Source: Chloroflexota bacterium
GTDB taxonomy: Bacteria > Chloroflexota > Anaerolineae > Thermoflexales > Thermoflexaceae
Assembly (NCBI GenBank): GCA_030550075.1
Contig: JAUQQB010000077.1
Coordinates: 1-9,589, forward strand
Reading direction: 5' to 3'
Length of the DNA: 9,589 nt
The position numbers and the translations under genes were made by a program. The first letter of the stretch is position 1, and each line of letters starts with the position of its first letter. The notes below the pieces were generated by a model. That model worked only from the letters and a program-made list of their open reading frames with translations. It made no database searches and had not been told where the DNA came from. Below are positions 7,275 to 9,589 of the stretch, in pieces.

Positions 7275-8150
7275 ATGACAGCTCGAACACAGATTCAGGC
7301 TCTTTCCGTTCGAGAGGCAATCGCCTGGGCGACCCAGCGGGTGCGGGCGACTCAGCCCCGGCTGGCGGCGGAGGTGTTGCTGGCGCATGCGCTGGGGGTC
7401 TCACGAGTTTATCTGCTGACCCATCCGGAACGCGTTCTGACAGATTCCGAATGGGAGGCTTTCGCTCAACTGGTGGCCCGCTCCGCTCAGGGAGAGCCGT
7501 TGTTTTATCTGATTGGCGAACGGGAGTTCTACGGGATGCCTTTTAAGGTTACCCCTGCCGTCCTGATCCCACGGCCGGAGACAGAACATCTGGTAGACGC
7601 CGCCCTGGAGTGGGCCCGAAGCCGGACGTATCGGACCTATACCTCGCTCACCTTCGCGGACATCGGCACAGGGTCCGGGTGCATCGCGGTAACCCTGGCC
7701 GTTTATCTACCCAACAGTCGGGGCTATGCTACGGACCTGTCTTCGGAGGCCCTGGAGATCGCGCGAGAGAACGCGGTTCGCCATGGAGTTGCCCATCGGT
7801 TGAGCTTCCTGGAGGGCGATCTTTGCACTCCGCTGCCGGAGTCAGTGGACCTGCTGGTTGCCAATCTACCCTACGTCGCTCGCCCTGAATGGGGGGATCT
7901 GGATCCGGCAATTCGGAAATACGAGCCGATCCTGGCACTGGATGGGGGACCAGATGGCTTGGAGGTGATTCGGCGGTTTCTGACTCAAGCACCGGATTAC
8001 CTTCGGCCGATGGGAGCGGTGTTCCTGGAGATCGGTGCCGGGCAAGGTGCAACAGTTCTCAATCTGGCTCACTCTGCCTTCCCACGGGCAGTGGTCCGTT
8101 TGCTGAAAGACAGCGCTGGACTCGATCGGGTAGTGGCGATCACCCATTAG
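7275..8150 (+). CDS. prmC: Peptide chain release factor glutamine methyltransferase
   Basis: PrmC (HemK) methylates the glutamine of the GGQ motif of release factors RF1 and RF2 using S-adenosylmethionine, which speeds translation termination. The 291 residues match the family. The N-terminal helical domain covers about 1-85, with AAEVLLAHALGVSR at 31-44. PRPETE is at 99-104, the SAM-binding DIGTGSGCIAV at 129-139, and the substrate motif at 197-200. That motif reads NLPY instead of the canonical NPPY. ALDGGPDGLEVIRRFL at 221-236 is also typical. The start is firm because an in-frame TAA (7263-7265) sits just upstream and no other start lies between. No clear ribosome binding site precedes the ATG, which suggests weak or leader-dependent initiation. 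rpiB follows 81 bases downstream on the same strand, probably on the same transcript. Confidence 0.94.
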   Translation: MTARTQIQALSVREAIAWATQRVRATQPRLAAEVLLAHALGVSRVYLLTHPERVLTDSEWEAFAQLVARSAQGEPLFYLIGEREFYGMPFKVTPAVLIPRPETEHLVDAALEWARSRTYRTYTSLTFADIGTGSGCIAVTLAVYLPNSRGYATDLSSEALEIARENAVRHGVAHRLSFLEGDLCTPLPESVDLLVANLPYVARPEWGDLDPAIRKYEPILALDGGPDGLEVIRRFLTQAPDYLRPMGAVFLEIGAGQGATVLNLAHSAFPRAVVRLLKDSAGLDRVVAITH

Positions 8151-8231
8151 ACTCATTGCGTCAGGGTTGTGCTGGGGACTTCGAGCTGATGGCGCAGCGC
8201 CCATTCCTCATCCAGGAACACGGGGGAAAGG

Positions 8232-8696
8232 ATGCGAATTGCAATCGGCGCGGATCATGCGGGTTATGCCTTGAAGGAAACGCTTGTGGCTTATATGCGG
8301 GAGCAAGGGCTGGAGGTCCTCGATTTCGGAACCCATGGGCCCGATTCGGTGGATTATCCGGACTATGCCCGGGTCGTGGCGGAGGCGGTGGCCCGTGGGG
8401 AGGCGGACTTCGGGGTGCTGATCTGTGGCACGGGCATCGGCATGTCGATCGCTGCCAATAAGGTGCCGGGGGTCCGCGCCGCAGCGATCTCGGATGTGTA
8501 TTCGGCCCGGATGAGCCGCGCGCACAATGATGCGAATATCCTATGCATGGGAGGTCGGGTGGTAGGGCCGGGGCTGGCGATCGAGATCCTGGAAACCTGG
8601 CTGCGCACTCCTTTCGAAGGGGGGCGCCATGCACGCCGTCTGGAGAAGATCCGACAGCTCGAAGGTGGTTGCGGGACTTCCTCCTCATCCTATTGA
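8232..8696 (+). CDS. rpiB: Ribose-5-phosphate isomerase B
   Basis: RpiB interconverts ribose 5-phosphate and ribulose 5-phosphate in the non-oxidative pentose phosphate pathway, supplying ribose for nucleotide synthesis. The 154 residues contain GADHAGYALK (6-15), DFGTHGPDSVDYPDYA (31-46), the catalytic cysteine in CGTGIGMS (C65), AANKVPGVRAA (74-84), and SRAHNDANILCMGGRVVG (95-112) with H98. FEGGRHARRLEKI follows at 128-140. The short tail GGCGTSSSSY looks disordered. Related LacAB-type sugar isomerases share the fold, but the CGTG cysteine and DHAG pair fit RpiB. GGGGGAAAGG abuts the ATG, an unusually short spacing for a ribosome binding site. No promoter is obvious in the 81-base gap after prmC. 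Confidence 0.95.
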   Translation: MRIAIGADHAGYALKETLVAYMREQGLEVLDFGTHGPDSVDYPDYARVVAEAVARGEADFGVLICGTGIGMSIAANKVPGVRAAAISDVYSARMSRAHNDANILCMGGRVVGPGLAIEILETWLRTPFEGGRHARRLEKIRQLEGGCGTSSSSY

Positions 8697-9062
8697 ATTC
8701 GTGATGATAGCGGTCCTTCCCGCTCCCTTGAGTGGAGCACCCGGAAATTCTCAAAAAGCCTTCGATGGGATTAGGAGCCGCGCGGTTGAGCGCCACCGGA
8801 CAGGTTTATCCCCCCTTCCCACTTCTTTGGGAATTTGCGTGGTGATGATAGGCTGTATCCACCATATCTATGGGATAAATCTATCATCACCGCCACATCT
8901 AGGATCCACTGAGCGAGCACCTCACAAATTCCCGGAGAGCCAGCTTAGGTCTCTGGGCATTCCATGCTGAGCCATCCATCAGGGCGCACATCGCACGACT
9001 CCGCGAATTCTTCCAAAGTGGAGCAGAGAACCGTGAGCGCTCTTCTCTTCCCTCAAGAACTC
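8697..9062. other. Intergenic region between rpiB and the GntR gene
   Basis: No supported gene is present; the reading frames here are short and lack coding character. The region holds three copies of GTGATGATAG (8701-8710, 8842-8851 and inverted at 8881-8890). It also has a small hairpin, GCTCC/GGAGC, at 8722-8738, with no T-tail. AGAGAA/TTCTCT (9025-9030 and 9043-9048) surround the palindrome GAGCGCTC (9035-9042). No tRNA was recognised. Confidence 0.6.
8841..8891. repeat. 11-bp perfect inverted repeat
   Basis: GGTGATGATAG (8841-8851) and CTATCATCACC (8881-8891) are perfect inverted repeats with 29 bases between them. Inside the loop, TATCC (8856-8860) pairs with GGATA (8873-8877), so the whole could fold into a two-tier hairpin. 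No T-run follows, so intrinsic termination after rpiB is not strongly supported. The 10-base core of the arm occurs a third time at 8701-8710. Confidence 0.6.
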
Positions 9063-9091
9063 TTGACAAAATTGTGAGTATGTGATATATA
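9063..9091 (+). promoter_or_regulatory. Strong promoter of the GntR regulator gene
   Basis: A perfect -35 TTGACA (9063-9068) is followed after 17 bp by TATATA (9086-9091), and a TG extended -10 dinucleotide stands at 9083-9084. This is the best sigma-70-type promoter in the window. Transcription should start near 9098, just before the 20-bp palindrome. Confidence 0.75.
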
Positions 9092-9105
9092 GAATGCGGA
9101 ATTTC

Positions 9106-9125
9106 GTATTCTGTATACAGAATAC
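9106..9125. promoter_or_regulatory. Perfect 20-bp palindrome, probable GntR operator
   Basis: GTATTCTGTATACAGAATAC reads the same on both strands. Its TGTATACA core resembles operators of FadR/FCD-type GntR regulators. It lies immediately after the predicted transcription start and ends 14 bases before the GntR ATG, an ideal place for autorepression. A further half-site-like AGAATGCG begins at 9091, overlapping the end of the -10 element. Confidence 0.7.
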
Positions 9126-9139
9126 AAAGAGGGGGTGGA

Positions 9140-9589
9140 ATGGGTCCATTACGGTTAGAGGCGGCACCGCTTTTTATGACCCTAGAGGAATATGTGGCCA
9201 GCAAGCTCCGGGAGGCGATTTTGAAAGGTTATCTGAAGCCTGGGGAGAAGCTGGACCAGAACGAAATTGCGGAATTGCTGGGGGTGAGTCGAAGTCCGGT
9301 TCGTGATGCCCTAAGGAAGCTGGCTGCAGAGGGTCTTGTGCAGATTCATCCCTATCGGGGAGCGATCGTGGCGGAGCTTTCGCCGGAGGAACTGGAGGAG
9401 ATCTATATGCTCCGACGCGTCCTGGAGGGGCTGGCCGCCCGTCTGGCAGTTGCGCAGCTTGACGAGGAACGTTTGGCAGCCCTGAGGGAAATTCTGCGAG
9501 CGATGGATGAAACTGAGGATGTCAACACGTGGATTGATTTGAACTATCGGTTCCACCACATCATCTATGAGGCGGCGAAACGGCCTCGA
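9140..9589 (+). CDS. GntR family transcriptional regulator, FCD type (3' partial)
   Basis: The frame is open for 150 codons to the window end, so the C-terminus is missing; full-length relatives are about 220-240 residues. The winged helix-turn-helix covers about residues 15-78: ILKGYLKPGEKLDQNEIAEL and then LGVSRSPVRDALRKLAAEGL, with HPYRGAIVAEL as the wing. The FCD ligand domain begins near residue 81 (SPEELEEIYMLRRVLEGLAA). NYRFHH at 135-140 holds the first metal-ligand positions (N135, H139) of that domain. Such regulators bind DNA as dimers and release it on binding an organic acid or related metabolite; the ligand cannot be named. GAGGGGGTGGA precedes the ATG. An alternative in-frame ATG lies at residue 13. 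The promoter and palindrome just upstream suggest autoregulation. The target operon probably lies beyond the window. Confidence 0.92.
   Translation, partial: MGPLRLEAAPLFMTLEEYVASKLREAILKGYLKPGEKLDQNEIAELLGVSRSPVRDALRKLAAEGLVQIHPYRGAIVAELSPEELEEIYMLRRVLEGLAARLAVAQLDEERLAALREILRAMDETEDVNTWIDLNYRFHHIIYEAAKRPR

Noticed and set aside
8722..8738. GCTCC/GGAGC hairpin as rpiB terminator
   Set aside because: The stem is only 5 bp and no T-run follows.
8701..8890. Complete MITE bounded by GTGATGATAG inverted repeats
   Set aside because: The repeats are only 10 bp and no target-site duplication is seen. A third internal copy fits a regulator motif as well, so it is kept only as an observation.

Overview
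The window comes from a GC-rich bacterial chromosome (roughly 60% GC by eye) and carries mostly core metabolic and housekeeping genes. The gene set suggests a thermophilic Chloroflexota lineage such as Thermoflexus or another Anaerolineae relative: a cbb3-oxidase-like small membrane protein, a YdjI-type SPFH protein, a Ycf45/SpoIIIAA-like ATPase with an R3H domain, and a PrmC with an NLPY active-site motif. That taxonomic guess rests on overall protein character, not on a database match. No transposase, phage gene, CRISPR array, tRNA or rRNA was seen.

Layout. Positions 1-338 hold the 3' part of a small membrane protein, followed by a 10-bp perfect hairpin. Positions 521-1270 encode a TSUP (TauE/SafE) permease that ends in a likely intrinsic terminator. 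Positions 1396-3956 are a two-gene unit: an SPFH protein with an unusual C-terminal excisionase-type helix-turn-helix, overlapped by purH. A hairpin at 3959-3991 separates purH from the convergent minus-strand R3H ATPase (4053-5726). Positions 5727-6139 are intergenic and contain a strand-specific long hairpin on the plus strand that looks like a non-coding RNA, with 6S RNA as the best guess. aroE (6140-7000, minus) and prmC (7275-8150, plus) diverge from a 274-bp region with recognisable promoters for both. rpiB (8232-8696) follows prmC. A 443-bp intergenic region (8697-9139) carries three copies of a 10-mer, then a strong promoter and a perfect 20-bp palindrome. These precede a GntR/FCD regulator that runs off the window end.

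How the genes fit together. purH (last two steps of IMP synthesis), aroE (shikimate pathway) and rpiB (non-oxidative pentose phosphate pathway) are linked only loosely through ribose-phosphate and aromatic precursor metabolism. prmC modifies translation release factors. The genes are in short transcription units, so the order looks like ordinary chromosomal housekeeping rather than a dedicated system. The most interesting items are non-coding: the 6S-like RNA at about 5980-6135, the repeated motif at 8701-8891, and the GntR operator at 9106-9125. The SPFH-HTH fusion is the most unusual protein architecture.
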